A stretch of DNA of 64,000 bases, taken from NCBI RefSeq assembly GCF_012295615.1, contig NZ_CP051183.1:558501-622500 (forward strand). Reading direction: 5' to 3'. The position numbers and the translations under genes were made by a program. The DNA is from Bermanella marisrubri (lineage in GTDB: Bacteria > Pseudomonadota > Gammaproteobacteria > Pseudomonadales > Oceanobacteraceae). The notes beneath the pieces were generated by a model. It worked only from the letters and a program-made list of their open reading frames with translations, did no database searches and was not told the DNA's origin. Below, piece after piece: positions 1-9,880 of the stretch; the first letter of the stretch is position 1; every line of letters begins with the position of its first letter.

Positions 1-37
1 AATGCAAGTAAAGCCATCTTTTTTGTGCAAATATGGC

Positions 38-43
38 TATAAT
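38..43 (+). promoter_or_regulatory. Putative -10 element of hemA promoter
   Basis: A perfect TATAAT at 38-43 lies 62 bases upstream of the hemA ATG, followed by a GC-rich ACGCGCC. No convincing -35 hexamer is visible at 16-18 bases upstream, so this rests on the -10 alone. Confidence 0.45.
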
Positions 44-105
44 ACGCGCCTTTTTTCGAAGTTTGAAATAATTGGCCCAACTAAAGCGCCCAGTATAGAT
101 AATTA

Positions 106-1368
106 ATGGCACTAATAACCCTTGGTATTAATCATAAAACAGCCCCCGTCGCGCTTCGCGAAAAAGTGGCGTTTTCACCTGATCATCTCCCCCAGCAGCT
201 AAGGCAGGCCGGCAGTGAAGTTGGCGTTGAAGAAATTGCGGTACTGTCCACGTGTAACCGTACCGAGGTGTATTGTGCAGGGGAGGCTAGTGCAGAGGTC
301 TTGTTGCAGTGGTTACAGCAAGTACATCAAATTCCGTTAGAGCAATTAGCCGATTGCCATTACGCTCTAGAGGGTGAAGCAGCAGTACAGCACCTAATGC
401 GTGTTGCTAGTGGTCTCGATAGTCTGATTCTAGGTGAACCGCAAATACTGGGGCAAATGAAAAGCGCTTACGCTGTGGCCCAAGAAGCAGGTACTGTTGG
501 TCCAGAATTAGGGCGATTATTTCGTCAGACCTTTACCATTGCCAAGCAGGTGCGTACGCAAACCGCTATTGGTGAGAACCCTGTCTCGGTAGCGTATGCG
601 GCCGTGAATTTAGCGCAACGAATTTTCAGTCAATTAAGTCAAAGCAAAGCCTTGCTCATTGGCGCTGGAGAGACTATTGATCTAGTGGCTCGCCATTTAA
701 TGGATGCTGGAGTCAAGGAAATCACGGTAGCTAATCGAACTTTGGAGCGAGCAGAAGCATTGGCTCAACAGTTTAATGCGAAAGCTATATTGTTATCGGA
801 CATTCCCGATCATTTACCTAATGCAGACATCGTGATTTCTTCCACCGCGGCCCCACTGCCGATTTTGGGTAAAGGAACAGTTGAGCGAGCTTTAAAAAAG
901 CGTAAGCATGCGCCTATGTTTATGGTTGATATTGCTGTACCCAGAGACATCGAAGAAGAAGTAGATGAACTCGATGATGTATATCTATATACAGTGGATG
1001 ATCTTAAAGACATCATCGAAGAAAATGTCCGCCAGCGGCAAAATGCGGCGAAAGATGCAGAAGAAATTATAGAAGTAGGTAGCGCCGATTTTATGCGGCA
1101 ACTACGTACGCTAGATGCGGTATCGACTCTAAAAGCGTTTCGTACCAAAGCAGAACGTATTCGTGATACGGAAGTGGAAAAAGCGCTTAAGCGTATTCGT
1201 AATCAAGAGGATGCAGAAAAGGTATTGCATACACTGGCCAATACCTTAACCAATAAGCTCATTCACCAACCTACGGTACAAATGCGTGAAGCCAGTGCTT
1301 CAGGCCGCAAACAAGTAATGGACTGGGTTCAAGAGCTTTATCAACTGAATGATGACGATTTGGATTAG
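106..1368 (+). CDS. hemA: Glutamyl-tRNA reductase HemA
   Basis: Catalyses the NADPH-dependent reduction of glutamyl-tRNA(Glu) to glutamate-1-semialdehyde, the first committed step of C5-pathway haem synthesis in the cytosol. The 420-residue length is normal. The N-terminal [14 protein letters not shown] signature, the catalytic-cysteine motif [10 protein letters not shown] near residue 50, [12 protein letters not shown] near 110, and a Rossmann-type segment ([16 protein letters not shown]) around residue 180 followed by the C-terminal dimerisation helix are all visible. The start ATG at 106 matches the family N-terminus. It is followed by prfA and prmC on the same strand, the usual gammaproteobacterial hemA-prfA-prmC order. 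Confidence 0.98.
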   Translation: MALITLGINHKTAPVALREKVAFSPDHLPQQLRQAGSEVGVEEIAVLSTCNRTEVYCAGEASAEVLLQWLQQVHQIPLEQLADCHYALEGEAAVQHLMRVASGLDSLILGEPQILGQMKSAYAVAQEAGTVGPELGRLFRQTFTIAKQVRTQTAIGENPVSVAYAAVNLAQRIFSQLSQSKALLIGAGETIDLVARHLMDAGVKEITVANRTLERAEALAQQFNAKAILLSDIPDHLPNADIVISSTAAPLPILGKGTVERALKKRKHAPMFMVDIAVPRDIEEEVDELDDVYLYTVDDLKDIIEENVRQRQNAAKDAEEIIEVGSADFMRQLRTLDAVSTLKAFRTKAERIRDTEVEKALKRIRNQEDAEKVLHTLANTLTNKLIHQPTVQMREASASGRKQVMDWVQELYQLNDDDLD

Positions 1369-1432
1369 CGTTCCATATCGAGACAGTTGATGGATACATT
1401 TTAATTTTTTGTAAACGAGTTTGAAAAGCTAT

Positions 1433-2524
1433 ATGAAAGAGTCGGTCAAAGTAAAACTGCAAACCCTAGATGAACGCTACGAAGAAATTGGCCATTTGCT
1501 CAGTGATGCAGGTGTCATTTCAGATCAAAATAAATTCCGTGAACTTAGCAAAGAATACGCAGAAATTGAGCCGGTGGTAAAAGCGTTCGCGCAATATACT
1601 CAAGCAGAAGAAAACCTAGCCGAAGCTGAAGCGCTTGCAAAAGATGATGATCCAGATATGAGAGAGATGGGTCAAGAAGAATACTCTGCGGCTAAAGAAG
1701 AAATAGAACGTTTGGATGGCGAGTTACAGATTCTACTTTTGCCAAAAGATCCAAATGATGGCAAAAACGTCATACTTGAGATTCGCGCGGGGACTGGTGG
1801 TGATGAAGCTGCTATTTTCTCAGGTGATTTATTCCGTATGTATACGCGCTATGCGGAAAAACGTGGTTGGAAATGCGAAGTCATGAGTGCTAACGAAGGT
1901 GAGCACGGTGGATACAAAGAAGTGATTACCCGTATTGCAGGCGATGGTGTGTATGGTCAGTTAAAATTTGAGTCTGGTGCACACCGAGTCCAACGTGTTC
2001 CTGCTACTGAAAGTCAGGGGCGTATTCACACATCGGCTTGTACAGTGGCAGTCATGCCGGAAATTGAAAATGAAGACGACGTCGACATTAACAAGGCTGA
2101 TCTGCGCATCGACACTTTCCGTGCAAGTGGTGCAGGTGGTCAGCACGTTAACAAAACAGACTCCGCTATCCGTATTACTCACTTGCCCACAGGCTTGGTT
2201 GTAGAGTGTCAGGAAGAGCGAAGCCAGCACAAGAACCGTGCGAAAGCCATGTCCATATTAGCAACCCGTTTGAACGATGCGGTTGTGCAGAAAGCCCAAG
2301 CCGAGCAAGCGGCTGAACGTAAAAGCCTAGTAGGGTCGGGTGATCGCTCTGAACGTATTCGTACCTATAACTATCCTCAAGGGCGTGTCAGTGATCATCG
2401 GATTAATCTGACGGTGTATAAATTGGATGAGTTAATGCAAGGTGATGTGGATATGATTATTCAGCCTCTACTGCAAGAGCATCAAGCTGAATTGCTAGCG
2501 AGCATGGGCACGGATAGCGAGTAA
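1433..2524 (+). CDS. prfA: Peptide chain release factor 1
   Basis: RF1 recognises UAA and UAG stop codons and triggers peptidyl-tRNA hydrolysis on the ribosome. The catalytic GGQ lies in [15 protein letters not shown], and the codon-reading tripeptide is PAT (in [12 protein letters not shown]), which is the RF1 rather than RF2 form. A TTG in frame at 1421 would give four more residues, but the ATG at 1433 ([18 protein letters not shown]) aligns with the known RF1 N-terminus and is preferred, giving 363 residues. The stop is 2 bases before the prmC start, so the two are translated from one message. PrmC, encoded next, methylates the GGQ glutamine of this protein. Confidence 0.98.
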   Translation: MKESVKVKLQTLDERYEEIGHLLSDAGVISDQNKFRELSKEYAEIEPVVKAFAQYTQAEENLAEAEALAKDDDPDMREMGQEEYSAAKEEIERLDGELQILLLPKDPNDGKNVILEIRAGTGGDEAAIFSGDLFRMYTRYAEKRGWKCEVMSANEGEHGGYKEVITRIAGDGVYGQLKFESGAHRVQRVPATESQGRIHTSACTVAVMPEIENEDDVDINKADLRIDTFRASGAGGQHVNKTDSAIRITHLPTGLVVECQEERSQHKNRAKAMSILATRLNDAVVQKAQAEQAAERKSLVGSGDRSERIRTYNYPQGRVSDHRINLTVYKLDELMQGDVDMIIQPLLQEHQAELLASMGTDSE

Positions 2525-2526
2525 AC

Positions 2527-3372
2527 ATGTCGGTTTTTTCCTTGCGTGAAGTGGTTACTTATGGGGCTTCACAGCTGACAGAAAGCGATTCGGCCAAGCT
2601 AGATGCCGAGCTTCTTTTATTACATGTGTTGAAGCAAACGCGCACATTTTTGTTTACTCATAGCGATACCGAGCTTAGCCAAGAACAATACCTGCAATTC
2701 ACGCAATTACTTGAGCGCCGTAAGCAAGGTGAGCCAGTTGCTTATATCATTGGTCAGACAGGTTTTTGGGACTTAACCATTAAGGTGAGTCCGGCTACTT
2801 TAATTCCCCGGGGGGATACTGAATCCCTGATGGATTATATTGTTGAGCACTTTAATCCGAAAAACGTGTTGGATTTAGGTACAGGCACAGGTGCATTAGC
2901 ATTGGCAACTGCAAAAGAGTACCCCCAAGCAAGTGTTGTAGCTGTGGATGTTATTGAAGAGGCGGTAGCGTTAGCCAAAGAAAATGCAAAACTAAACAAA
3001 GTCACGAATGTAGAAATATTGCAAAGTGATTGGTTTGCATTGGTTCCTAAACGACGCTTTGATTTAATTGTTTCCAATCCTCCTTATATTGACGCAAATG
3101 ATCATCATTTGGGTGAGGGCGATGTTCGCTATGAGCCAAAGTCGGCGTTGGTAGCTGAAAGACATGGTTTGGCAGACATCGAAAAAATTTGCAACCAAGC
3201 TTTATCGTTTTTAACTGAAGATGGATGTTTGATGGTGGAGCATGGATATGATCAGGGCCCCCATGTGCGGGCAATATTTTCTCAATCTGGGTTTTCCAAT
3301 ATAGAGACTCATCAAGATTTGGCGGGGCGTGATCGCTTTACCCTTGGCTATTATCCTTTTTCTTTCGTCTGA
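2527..3372 (+). CDS. prmC: Release factor glutamine methyltransferase PrmC (HemK)
   Basis: SAM-dependent N5-glutamine methyltransferase that modifies the GGQ glutamine of RF1 and RF2. An N-terminal helical domain (residues 1-75) precedes a Rossmann methyltransferase domain with the SAM-binding LDLGTGTGALALA (about 115-127) and the diagnostic catalytic SNPPYID (about 183-189). The length of 281 residues is typical. It lies 2 bases after prfA, its substrate gene. Its last 22 bases overlap the 3' end of the convergent gene at 3351-3977. Confidence 0.97.
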   Translation: MSVFSLREVVTYGASQLTESDSAKLDAELLLLHVLKQTRTFLFTHSDTELSQEQYLQFTQLLERRKQGEPVAYIIGQTGFWDLTIKVSPATLIPRGDTESLMDYIVEHFNPKNVLDLGTGTGALALATAKEYPQASVVAVDVIEEAVALAKENAKLNKVTNVEILQSDWFALVPKRRFDLIVSNPPYIDANDHHLGEGDVRYEPKSALVAERHGLADIEKICNQALSFLTEDGCLMVEHGYDQGPHVRAIFSQSGFSNIETHQDLAGRDRFTLGYYPFSFV

Positions 3373-3977
3373 GCAAGATAGTGACTGTGCATTTGTTCCT
3401 CTAATGGCTCCAAGTGCCAGCATTCTTTGAACTTTTCTAACACACTCATATGTTCTTTTTGGGGTAGTTTAGAGTGCCAGATAACATGCTCTTGAAGAAG
3501 CGTATGTATATTAATTGGGCGCACTAGGTTTTTGGGGGAAATGGGTTGGTCAGGATGTTCCAGTTCGTTCCAATATCCTGCTACTTGTTCATATTGATGC
3601 CATGGGTTGTGCTTGTCCCAACTGAATTTCACCGGCTTAGAAAATAACGGGAACACTGGAATTTGCCGGATATCTACACGAATTTGCACACTGTCCATAC
3701 TGCGCTCTGTCAGGCTATAACTAGCGACCATTTGTTTGCATTCTCGATAAGCTTGATCGACGGAAGAAAGGTATCCCTCGCGGTCTGTATAAATACCGCC
3801 GTAGGCCATGAGTTGCTTGCCTCGCATCATACAGACTTGTGCTTGGCTTTCCTGTAGCCACCATACCTTCGCCTGCCATGCACTCATGTCCCTTCCAGGT
3901 TGAAACTGAAAATCTCGCGGAATCAAATGCAGAAATTCTTCTTTTGCGACGGGACAACAACTTAGCAGTTTTTTCAT
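3351..3977 (-). CDS. Hypothetical protein, 208 aa
   Basis: No family is recognised. The protein is soluble, with no signal peptide or membrane segment, and rich in aromatic residues and His (a WQAKVWWLQES segment near 35; His-rich C-terminal third). It starts MKKLLSCCPVAKEEFLHLIP with two adjacent cysteines near the N-terminus and ends in a charged tail. It is convergent with prmC and overlaps its 3' end by 22 bases, so the reading frame there is doubly coding. An intact frame over 620 bases supports it as a real gene, but its function is unknown. Confidence 0.7.
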   Translation of the reverse strand: MKKLLSCCPVAKEEFLHLIPRDFQFQPGRDMSAWQAKVWWLQESQAQVCMMRGKQLMAYGGIYTDREGYLSSVDQAYRECKQMVASYSLTERSMDSVQIRVDIRQIPVFPLFSKPVKFSWDKHNPWHQYEQVAGYWNELEHPDQPISPKNLVRPINIHTLLQEHVIWHSKLPQKEHMSVLEKFKECWHLEPLEEQMHSHYLAQTKEKG

Positions 3978-4417
3978 GCAAGCCCTCGAGATTAACTAAT
4001 TCGTAAAAGCATTTTAGGGCATAATTCACATTTTGGTTGTTACCGAATGTAAGGCACTGTAACGCAATTGGTTTTAATCAAAATTGATTCTAACGCTAGT
4101 GTTTTTAAATGCTTTTACCTCTAATGGTTTTCAATCTTATAGATCATTTAAAGGTAATGGATCGTCTACAAAGAACATAATCTTCCGATACACCCTATGT
4201 AAAATTGCCTTTTCTGCGAACTTGTAAGTCTTTGCTTACATTTGGTAACAGATGACATCTGGCTTACAAAAGTAAATAGCTGTGTGCCAAAAAAAATACC
4301 TCTATTTCATTTTTTATGGGGGGATCGTTCGAGCATTTTTTTGCTGAATTTGTCTTATTTGAAAGCACTATTTTCTGCCTACACTTTTATCATGACAACT
4401 ATGATTTGGGGTGGCAT
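3978..4417. other. Gene-free intergenic region, 440 bp
   Basis: AT-rich region between two divergent genes, presumably holding both promoters. A small inverted repeat TGTAAG-N6-CTTACA lies at 4223-4240, and another CTTACA occurs about 20 bases downstream. No terminator, RNA gene or convincing ORF was recognised. A frame open from 4316 extends the downstream gene but lacks the expected start context. Confidence 0.5.
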
Positions 4418-6646
4418 ATGAAACGGCTTTTATTATCCATATGCTTGTCAGTTGCATTGCTGTTATCCCTAGGCGTGTTTTATGATCGCTTGGAACAGCA
4501 GTTCTTACCTAAAAGTAGTCAGCAGCTTTTGCAGGGATTGCCGCAACAGTTTGCTATCAAGGCAAATCAAATACCGTATTCAGGCCCTCATCCTAGAAAA
4601 CGAGTGAAACCTGAAGAGTCATTTCCGTTCCCTATCGAATTTGGCGAAGTGGGCCCTATCGAGCCTTTATTTGCAGGGGCTAATGAATATCCTTTTTTAT
4701 GTGGTACCCAACAGTCTGGACTGGGCCAACCTTTAGTCGATAATCAAGATGGAGTTGGCGTTGCCGTCTACGCAGAAAGTGAAGATAACCTCTTAACCAA
4801 CGAAATCATCGGCTTTAGTAAAGATTGCTTACTACCGACACGTATCCAATATTTTGTGTTGAATGATAATGGTCATGGGTATCGACCTGTTGAACGATTA
4901 AGTGATTTAGAAGATCAAGTGACCGAAGTTATTCGTGTGGAGATCGGTACCATTAATCGATTTATATATGTCATTGCTATTCCGGTCGGACGTCAAGATC
5001 AGGTGTATGAGTTTGACGGACATAAATGGAACCAGAGATTAATTTATCGAATGAAAGGAGGTGTTGGTGTCGGGCGAGAACAGGGTCACATACGTGTGGC
5101 AAAACTATTATATGAGCATCAAACGCAGCTCGAAGAAGGTTATGCCATTGCCTACAGCACGGGAACTGAGACTAGCCATCATTATAATATTTGGTTAAGC
5201 GAAGACACGGCTTTGCGGGTAAAGCATCAATTCATGGCACGCTATGGAGTGCCACTTTACACTATTGCCATCGGAGGATCTGGAGGTGCTATTCAACAGT
5301 ATTTGCTGGCGCAAAACCACCCAGGTTTGTTTGATGGGTTGATCCCGCTCTATTCATATCCTGATATGGTATCGCAGGTGAGCTATGCATTGGACTGTGA
5401 GCTATTACAGTATTATTTCGATGTGATATCTCCTCAATCTATGTGGCGCGAATGGGAAAATCGTCGCTTGGTCGAAGGTAGCCAATCCATTAGCAATGCT
5501 AAAAATCGTTATGGTAGCTTACAGGCTATGGCCTCTGCACTTAACGTGGATTTTCGTCAATTTCCGAGCGGAGCCAGTATCTGTACGAACGGCTGGCGAG
5601 GACCAGCACAGCATATTAATAACCCTATCTTTTTTACTCACTATTATGAGATCCATCCCGGTTTACGCGATAAAGTGGACTGGAGTCATTGGGGAAACCT
5701 CGCGCATATTTACGGCACAGATGGGCAGGGTTTTGGTAATCGATTTTGGGGTAATAAAGGGGTGCAATATGGATTAATGGCCCTGCGTCGTGGTGAGATT
5801 GATATGCCTACCTTCTTAGCGGTTAATCGCTCAGTAGGTGGATGGAAACCGCTTGGGGAAATGCGCAATGCACGCTTTTGGCATATTAGTGGTGACGACT
5901 CCTTTCGCCGTTTGAGTGTGTGGAGTGAGCACAATATGACTCATGATCAGGCAACAACCTGGCCACAGCGAACGTCTGGAAATGCATCTGCAGCTCGGGC
6001 TGCTTATGATGCCGGTTTGGTGTTCTTGGGGCTGGCAGACGTTCCCATCATAGACTTACGCCACTACTTAGAGCCAGATCTAGACATGCACCATAGTTTG
6101 GCATCCTTCGTTAGTCGAGCGCGAATTGATTACGCTATGGGGCGCAGTGATCATCATTTGATTTGGATGATGGAGAAGCCTAAGGGTTTGTCACGTCGAG
6201 AAATTATTCGATCGTTGCCCATTGATGACGCCTTGCGCTTGCTGGATCAGTGGATAATTAATCGTCAGCGGCATCCGCAACAGGATTTGTGGCAAAGTCG
6301 TCCAAATACTGCTTCGGATCGATGCTACGATCAATATCAACACATTCTTGCGCAAGGTTCCCACGTCTGGGATGGGAATTGGAACAACTCAGAAAAACAA
6401 GGGGCATGCCAACAGCGCTTCCCGCATTATCAGCAATCTCGTATGCTGTCCGGTGAATCCATCTATGGTGATGTGCTTTTGTGCGATCGCATTAGCATTG
6501 ATGAGGCTGTCGAACGGGGAGTTTACGGAAATGTTGATGTCAGCCCATTTAGAGAACTACTAACAAGTACCTTTCCTGATGGGGTTTGTGATTACCCTGA
6601 GCAGCCACACCGCTATGTGCGTCAGCTTATAGATGCGCTGGAATAA
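4418..6646 (+). CDS. Large exported protein, DUF6351-like, serine-hydrolase-like motif
   Basis: The frame is open from 4316, but the ATG at 4418 gives a clean signal peptide or membrane anchor (MKRLLLSICLSVALLLSLGV), so the mature protein is probably about 715 residues and periplasmic or secreted. A block around residues 285-320 contains AIGGSGGAIQQYLLAQNHPG, resembling a G-x-S-x-G nucleophile elbow. Together with the conserved-looking YPFLCGTQQSGLGQPLVDNQDG and the His-rich C-terminal half, this suggests the alpha/beta-hydrolase-like DUF6351 family (assigned from memory) or a 3-hydroxybutyrate-oligomer-hydrolase-type enzyme. Substrate unknown. It stands alone as a transcription unit; its end overlaps the convergent DUF2970 gene by 20 bases. 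Confidence 0.7.
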   Translation: MKRLLLSICLSVALLLSLGVFYDRLEQQFLPKSSQQLLQGLPQQFAIKANQIPYSGPHPRKRVKPEESFPFPIEFGEVGPIEPLFAGANEYPFLCGTQQSGLGQPLVDNQDGVGVAVYAESEDNLLTNEIIGFSKDCLLPTRIQYFVLNDNGHGYRPVERLSDLEDQVTEVIRVEIGTINRFIYVIAIPVGRQDQVYEFDGHKWNQRLIYRMKGGVGVGREQGHIRVAKLLYEHQTQLEEGYAIAYSTGTETSHHYNIWLSEDTALRVKHQFMARYGVPLYTIAIGGSGGAIQQYLLAQNHPGLFDGLIPLYSYPDMVSQVSYALDCELLQYYFDVISPQSMWREWENRRLVEGSQSISNAKNRYGSLQAMASALNVDFRQFPSGASICTNGWRGPAQHINNPIFFTHYYEIHPGLRDKVDWSHWGNLAHIYGTDGQGFGNRFWGNKGVQYGLMALRRGEIDMPTFLAVNRSVGGWKPLGEMRNARFWHISGDDSFRRLSVWSEHNMTHDQATTWPQRTSGNASAARAAYDAGLVFLGLADVPIIDLRHYLEPDLDMHHSLASFVSRARIDYAMGRSDHHLIWMMEKPKGLSRREIIRSLPIDDALRLLDQWIINRQRHPQQDLWQSRPNTASDRCYDQYQHILAQGSHVWDGNWNNSEKQGACQQRFPHYQQSRMLSGESIYGDVLLCDRISIDEAVERGVYGNVDVSPFRELLTSTFPDGVCDYPEQPHRYVRQLIDALE

Positions 6647-6833
6647 CGACCTGTACCACTAGTAAAATTGCACCAATGAAAATGCTAACAAAAATAAGTG
6701 CCGCAACGATATAAACCAATGGGTTGCTGGCATTTAGATCACGTTCCATATTTTTACGTTTTTGTACGCCGAACGCTGCAGCCATGATGCTGAAGAGGGC
6801 CGACCAAAACGATACTGGTTTCTTATTTTGCAT
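6627..6833 (-). CDS. DUF2970 small membrane protein
   Basis: A 68-residue protein with MQNKKPVSFWSALFSIMAAAFGVQ at the N-terminus, an NMERD motif near 30 and one strongly hydrophobic C-terminal helix (YIVAALIFVSIFIGAILLVV). This layout matches the DUF2970 family of short proteobacterial membrane proteins of unknown role. The ATG at 6833 is chosen; a TTG at 6860 would extend it by nine residues into the upstream gene. It overlaps the 3' end of the convergent gene at 4418-6646 by 20 bases and follows the gene at 6847-7272 by 13 bases, so the two are probably cotranscribed. Confidence 0.8.
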   Translation of the reverse strand: MQNKKPVSFWSALFSIMAAAFGVQKRKNMERDLNASNPLVYIVAALIFVSIFIGAILLVVQVVIPAHL

Positions 6834-6846
6834 AAGCCAATAGGGA

Positions 6847-7272
6847 TCAATTGATCTCAAGAGTCGATTTAGTTACAGCATACCCCTCACTATCAAGCCA
6901 TGCAAAAGCATCACGTTCATTCGGATAGATTCGGCGTATAAAGTCCTCTCGATGATCTTCGACCATACGATCCATCTGAAATTGTTTTAGCATACTCGGA
7001 CTGTAAACTTGAGCTGTGCGGGTTAACCCGTGAGTAATAGCCCAATTCACCAGTTCAATGACGATGGGCTCGATATCAGGTGTGCCTAGTTGCCAGTCAT
7101 CAAGATAAACAATATGAGCCCAGTGACCAGGCGGCGTGCTATATAATTGTTCTCCTAGAGCGCGAAAAGCTGTGGCGAATTCCTTGGCAATCTGGTCATC
7201 CCAAGAACCCCGTACTCGTGCCATGATGACACGGTTGTCGATCCAAAGATCAAAAAGCCTACGACTCATCAT
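6847..7272 (-). CDS. Hypothetical protein, possibly STAS/SpoIIAA-like fold
   Basis: A cytosolic 141-residue protein without signal or membrane segment. The opening pattern (RRLFDLWIDNRVIMARVRGSW, then HWAHIVYLDDWQLGTPD) resembles SpoIIAA/STAS-like single-domain proteins, in which a strand-turn-strand is followed by helices that score relative amounts or displacement. This assignment is fold-level guesswork. Two Met codons in a row (7272, 7269) are possible starts. It is upstream of, and probably cotranscribed with, the DUF2970 gene. It is divergent from trpE, with 288 bases between. Confidence 0.7.
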   Translation of the reverse strand: MMSRRLFDLWIDNRVIMARVRGSWDDQIAKEFATAFRALGEQLYSTPPGHWAHIVYLDDWQLGTPDIEPIVIELVNWAITHGLTRTAQVYSPSMLKQFQMDRMVEDHREDFIRRIYPNERDAFAWLDSEGYAVTKSTLEIN

Positions 7273-7358
7273 AGATGGACTCTGCCTACATCCCAGTGAA
7301 GCCTAGATATAGTTTAGATCATATTCTGCTGTTGATACTTTAAGCGATGCCAAGAGAC

Positions 7359-7367
7359 TGGTATAGT
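7359..7367 (+). promoter_or_regulatory. Candidate extended -10 promoter of the trp operon
   Basis: TGG followed by TATAGT at 7359-7367 forms an extended -10 element. No good -35 is present at the usual distance, which is common for extended -10 promoters. If used, transcription would start near 7374 and give an untranslated leader of about 185 bases before trpE. Confidence 0.4.
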
Positions 7368-7462
7368 GCTGCAATCGTTTAATACCTAGGAATATCAAGG
7401 GTGAGAGTTCAACTTATCCGCAGTCGATTTAACATCAGTCTACACGCTAAGCGATGGCTATA

Positions 7463-7510
7463 GCAGGGCGCGAAGCTCCTTGCTCTTTAGTCCGTGTCCT
7501 CGCGTCCTGC
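7463..7510 (+). promoter_or_regulatory. Long hairpin in the trpE leader
   Basis: GCAGGGCGCG at 7463-7472 pairs with CGCGTCCTGC at 7501-7510 (nine of ten Watson-Crick pairs) across a 28-base loop. A short palindrome, GCTATAGC, abuts it at 7457-7464. A T-rich stretch follows only about 30 bases later, so it is not a standard terminator. It might be a leader structure controlling trpE, but no Trp-rich leader peptide is encoded. Confidence 0.4.
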
Positions 7511-7560
7511 CTTACTCTATCTACCCGTTTATTTGTTTGATTTTTTAGGATTGTTTATCC

Positions 7561-9045
7561 ATGACACCCGAACTGTATACTGAGTTATCCCAGCAAGGTT
7601 ATAACCGAATACCCGTATTTCAAGAAGTACTTGCTGATTTAGATACCCCACTAAGCGCTTATCTGAAAGTGGCCAAAGGTCCCTATTCCTACTTACTTGA
7701 GTCTGTACAAGGGGGAGAGAAGTGGGGGCGCTACAGCATGATTGGGCTGCCCTGCCGTCGTGTTTTGAAAGTTTTTGACCATGAAGTGCAAATCATTGAA
7801 CAAGATTCCGTGATTGAACGCCATGAAGTCGATGATCCATTAGATTTCATCGCTGAATATCAAAAGCAGTTTAATGTTGCACCGATAGAAGGCTTGCCTC
7901 GATTTGATGGCGGACTTGTCGGATATTTTGGTTATGACGTGGTGCGTTATGTAGAAAAGCGTCTCACTGAAACTTGCCCTGAGGATGAAATTGGAAATCC
8001 TGATATATTGCTAATGCAAAGTGAAGAAGTCGTTGTGTTCGATAACTTAAGCGGCAAGCTGTTTTTCATTGTACTGGCAGATCCTTCAGACCCCAATGCA
8101 TTTGCGAAAGCAAAACGTCGTATCACTTTAATGCGAGGGCAATTACGTCGCGCTTATCAAGGAACGATTGGTCAACCTTTGATTCAACCTCGAAAAGTAG
8201 TGGAGTCAGATTTCATATCCGGATTCGGTGAAGAAAACTTTCAGCAGTCGGTAGAGAAAATAAAGGAATATGTGCTGGCAGGAGATATCATGCAATGTGT
8301 GATAAGTCAGCGTATGACAGTAGATTATCAAGCAGAGCCGCTGAATCTTTATCGAGCTTTACGAACCTTAAACCCAAGCCCATACATGTATTTTATGGAT
8401 TTGGGGGATCACCATGTGGTGGGCTCTAGCCCAGAAATTTTAGCGCGTTTCGAAGATGGCACAATTACGGTGCGTCCTATCGCGGGTACACGCTATCGCG
8501 GTCAAACTCCTGAACAAGACCAAGCTCTCGAAGAAGAGTTGCTGGCGGATCCTAAAGAAATCGCTGAGCACTTGATGCTGATTGACTTAGGTCGCAATGA
8601 CGTTGGCCGTGTCAGTGAAATGGGACAAGTCAGTGTCACTGATCAAATGGTCGTCGAACGATACAGTCACGTTATGCATATCGTTAGCAATGTAGAAGGC
8701 AAAGCGAAACCTGGTATTACATCTATGGATGTATTAAGAGCTGCGCACCCGGCAGGAACATTGAGTGGTGCCCCTAAGATTCGTGCAATGGAAATCATTG
8801 ATGAAATGGAACCCGTAAAACGGGGTGTTTATGGTGGTGCTGTGGGTTACTTAAGTTGGAACGGCAATATGGATACCGCCATTGCCATACGCACAGCGGT
8901 CATAAAAGGCGGCAAGCTTTATGTGCAAGCTGGTGCTGGCGTGGTAGCAGACAGTGTGCCGCGTTTAGAGTGGAAAGAAACCATGAATAAAGGGCGAGCC
9001 TTATTCAAGGCAGTAGAAATGGCGGAGTCAGGGCTGGATAACTAA
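7561..9045 (+). CDS. trpE: Anthranilate synthase component I
   Basis: Converts chorismate plus ammonia or glutamine-derived ammonia to anthranilate, first step of tryptophan synthesis. 494 residues, normal. The N-terminal regulatory half carries the [18 protein letters not shown] block involved in tryptophan feedback. The chorismate-binding half shows [54 protein letters not shown] and YGGAVGYL, all signature blocks. The ATG at 7561 fits the family start. The next gene, an ion channel, begins 1 base after its stop, so trpE is separated from trpG by an unrelated gene. Confidence 0.98.
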   Translation: MTPELYTELSQQGYNRIPVFQEVLADLDTPLSAYLKVAKGPYSYLLESVQGGEKWGRYSMIGLPCRRVLKVFDHEVQIIEQDSVIERHEVDDPLDFIAEYQKQFNVAPIEGLPRFDGGLVGYFGYDVVRYVEKRLTETCPEDEIGNPDILLMQSEEVVVFDNLSGKLFFIVLADPSDPNAFAKAKRRITLMRGQLRRAYQGTIGQPLIQPRKVVESDFISGFGEENFQQSVEKIKEYVLAGDIMQCVISQRMTVDYQAEPLNLYRALRTLNPSPYMYFMDLGDHHVVGSSPEILARFEDGTITVRPIAGTRYRGQTPEQDQALEEELLADPKEIAEHLMLIDLGRNDVGRVSEMGQVSVTDQMVVERYSHVMHIVSNVEGKAKPGITSMDVLRAAHPAGTLSGAPKIRAMEIIDEMEPVKRGVYGGAVGYLSWNGNMDTAIAIRTAVIKGGKLYVQAGAGVVADSVPRLEWKETMNKGRALFKAVEMAESGLDN

Positions 9046-9046
9046 C

Positions 9047-9880
9047 ATGGATACCTTGAGCTTTCAAAAACGTTTTCAAGAGTTGCGTGGCAATAAAGCG
9101 TTTGAGTTATTTGTTATTGCAGTGATTTTATTTTCTGCTCTAGTAGTGGGCGCGAAAACCTATGACTTGCCACCATTCATGATGTCGAGTCTGGTATGGC
9201 TTGATCATTTTATAACTGTCATTTTCTTAGTAGAAATCATCATTCGATTTTTGGGTGAGGAGCGTAAACGTGACTTTTTCAAAAGCGGTTGGAATATTTT
9301 TGACACAGTGATTGTTGCCGCAAGCTTAGTGCCTGTGGATGAAAGTGATATGGCATTTATCGGTCGCTTACTGAGAATTTTCCGCGTGTTGCGTATGGTG
9401 TCTATTATTCCTGAGTTGCGCGTCCTCCTAAATTCGTTGTTAAAAGCACTGCCGCAATTAGGGTATGTCATGCTGCTGATGTTTATTATCTTTTATATTT
9501 ATGCAGCTATCGGAGCGACCTTATTTGCTCATATTAATCCTGAATTGTGGGGTGATATTAGTATCTCCATGCTTACACTATTTCGAGTAATGACGTTCGA
9601 GGATTGGACGGACGTGATGTATGAAACCATGGCGGTGTACTCGCTTAGTTGGATTTATTATTTAAGTTTTATTTTCTTAACGGCATTTGCATTTTTGAAT
9701 ATGGTCATTGGTATTGTGGTCAGTGTGATTGAGAAGGAAAATGCGAAGGAAGCGGCAAGCAACAATACTGAACCCAGTATGTCAGAATTACAGGCTGAAA
9801 TTCATTCACTGAAAGCCATGCTGAAGCAGGCGCTTGAGACTAGTGATGTGAATGGCCAAAGAACTAGGGGTGAATCCTAA
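9047..9880 (+). CDS. Voltage-gated cation channel (BacNav/ion_trans family)
   Basis: A 277-residue single-domain six-helix channel subunit, expected to form a tetramer in the inner membrane. Helix S1 lies near residues 20-38, S2 at 50-68, S3 at 84-96, S4 at 105-125 with Arg at every third position (107, 110, 113, 116), S5 at 138-160 and S6 at 203-228. The pore loop [16 protein letters not shown] (177-192) holds the selectivity filter TFEDW, where NaChBac and NavAb have TLESW. A C-terminal helix (about 245-266) resembles the coiled-coil tail of bacterial sodium channels. The gene starts 1 base after trpE, and its TAA overlaps the trpG ATG by 1 base, so it must be cotranscribed with trp genes. 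Ion preference is not known. Confidence 0.92.
   Translation: MDTLSFQKRFQELRGNKAFELFVIAVILFSALVVGAKTYDLPPFMMSSLVWLDHFITVIFLVEIIIRFLGEERKRDFFKSGWNIFDTVIVAASLVPVDESDMAFIGRLLRIFRVLRMVSIIPELRVLLNSLLKALPQLGYVMLLMFIIFYIYAAIGATLFAHINPELWGDISISMLTLFRVMTFEDWTDVMYETMAVYSLSWIYYLSFIFLTAFAFLNMVIGIVVSVIEKENAKEAASNNTEPSMSELQAEIHSLKAMLKQALETSDVNGQRTRGES

Noticed and set aside
4316..4417. N-terminal extension of the large exported protein
   Set aside because: It would place 34 residues before the signal peptide. The ATG at 4418 is the natural start.
7454..7540. 29-codon ORF as a possible trp leader peptide
   Set aside because: It has no Trp codon and no clear ribosome site; kept only as a note in the leader finding.
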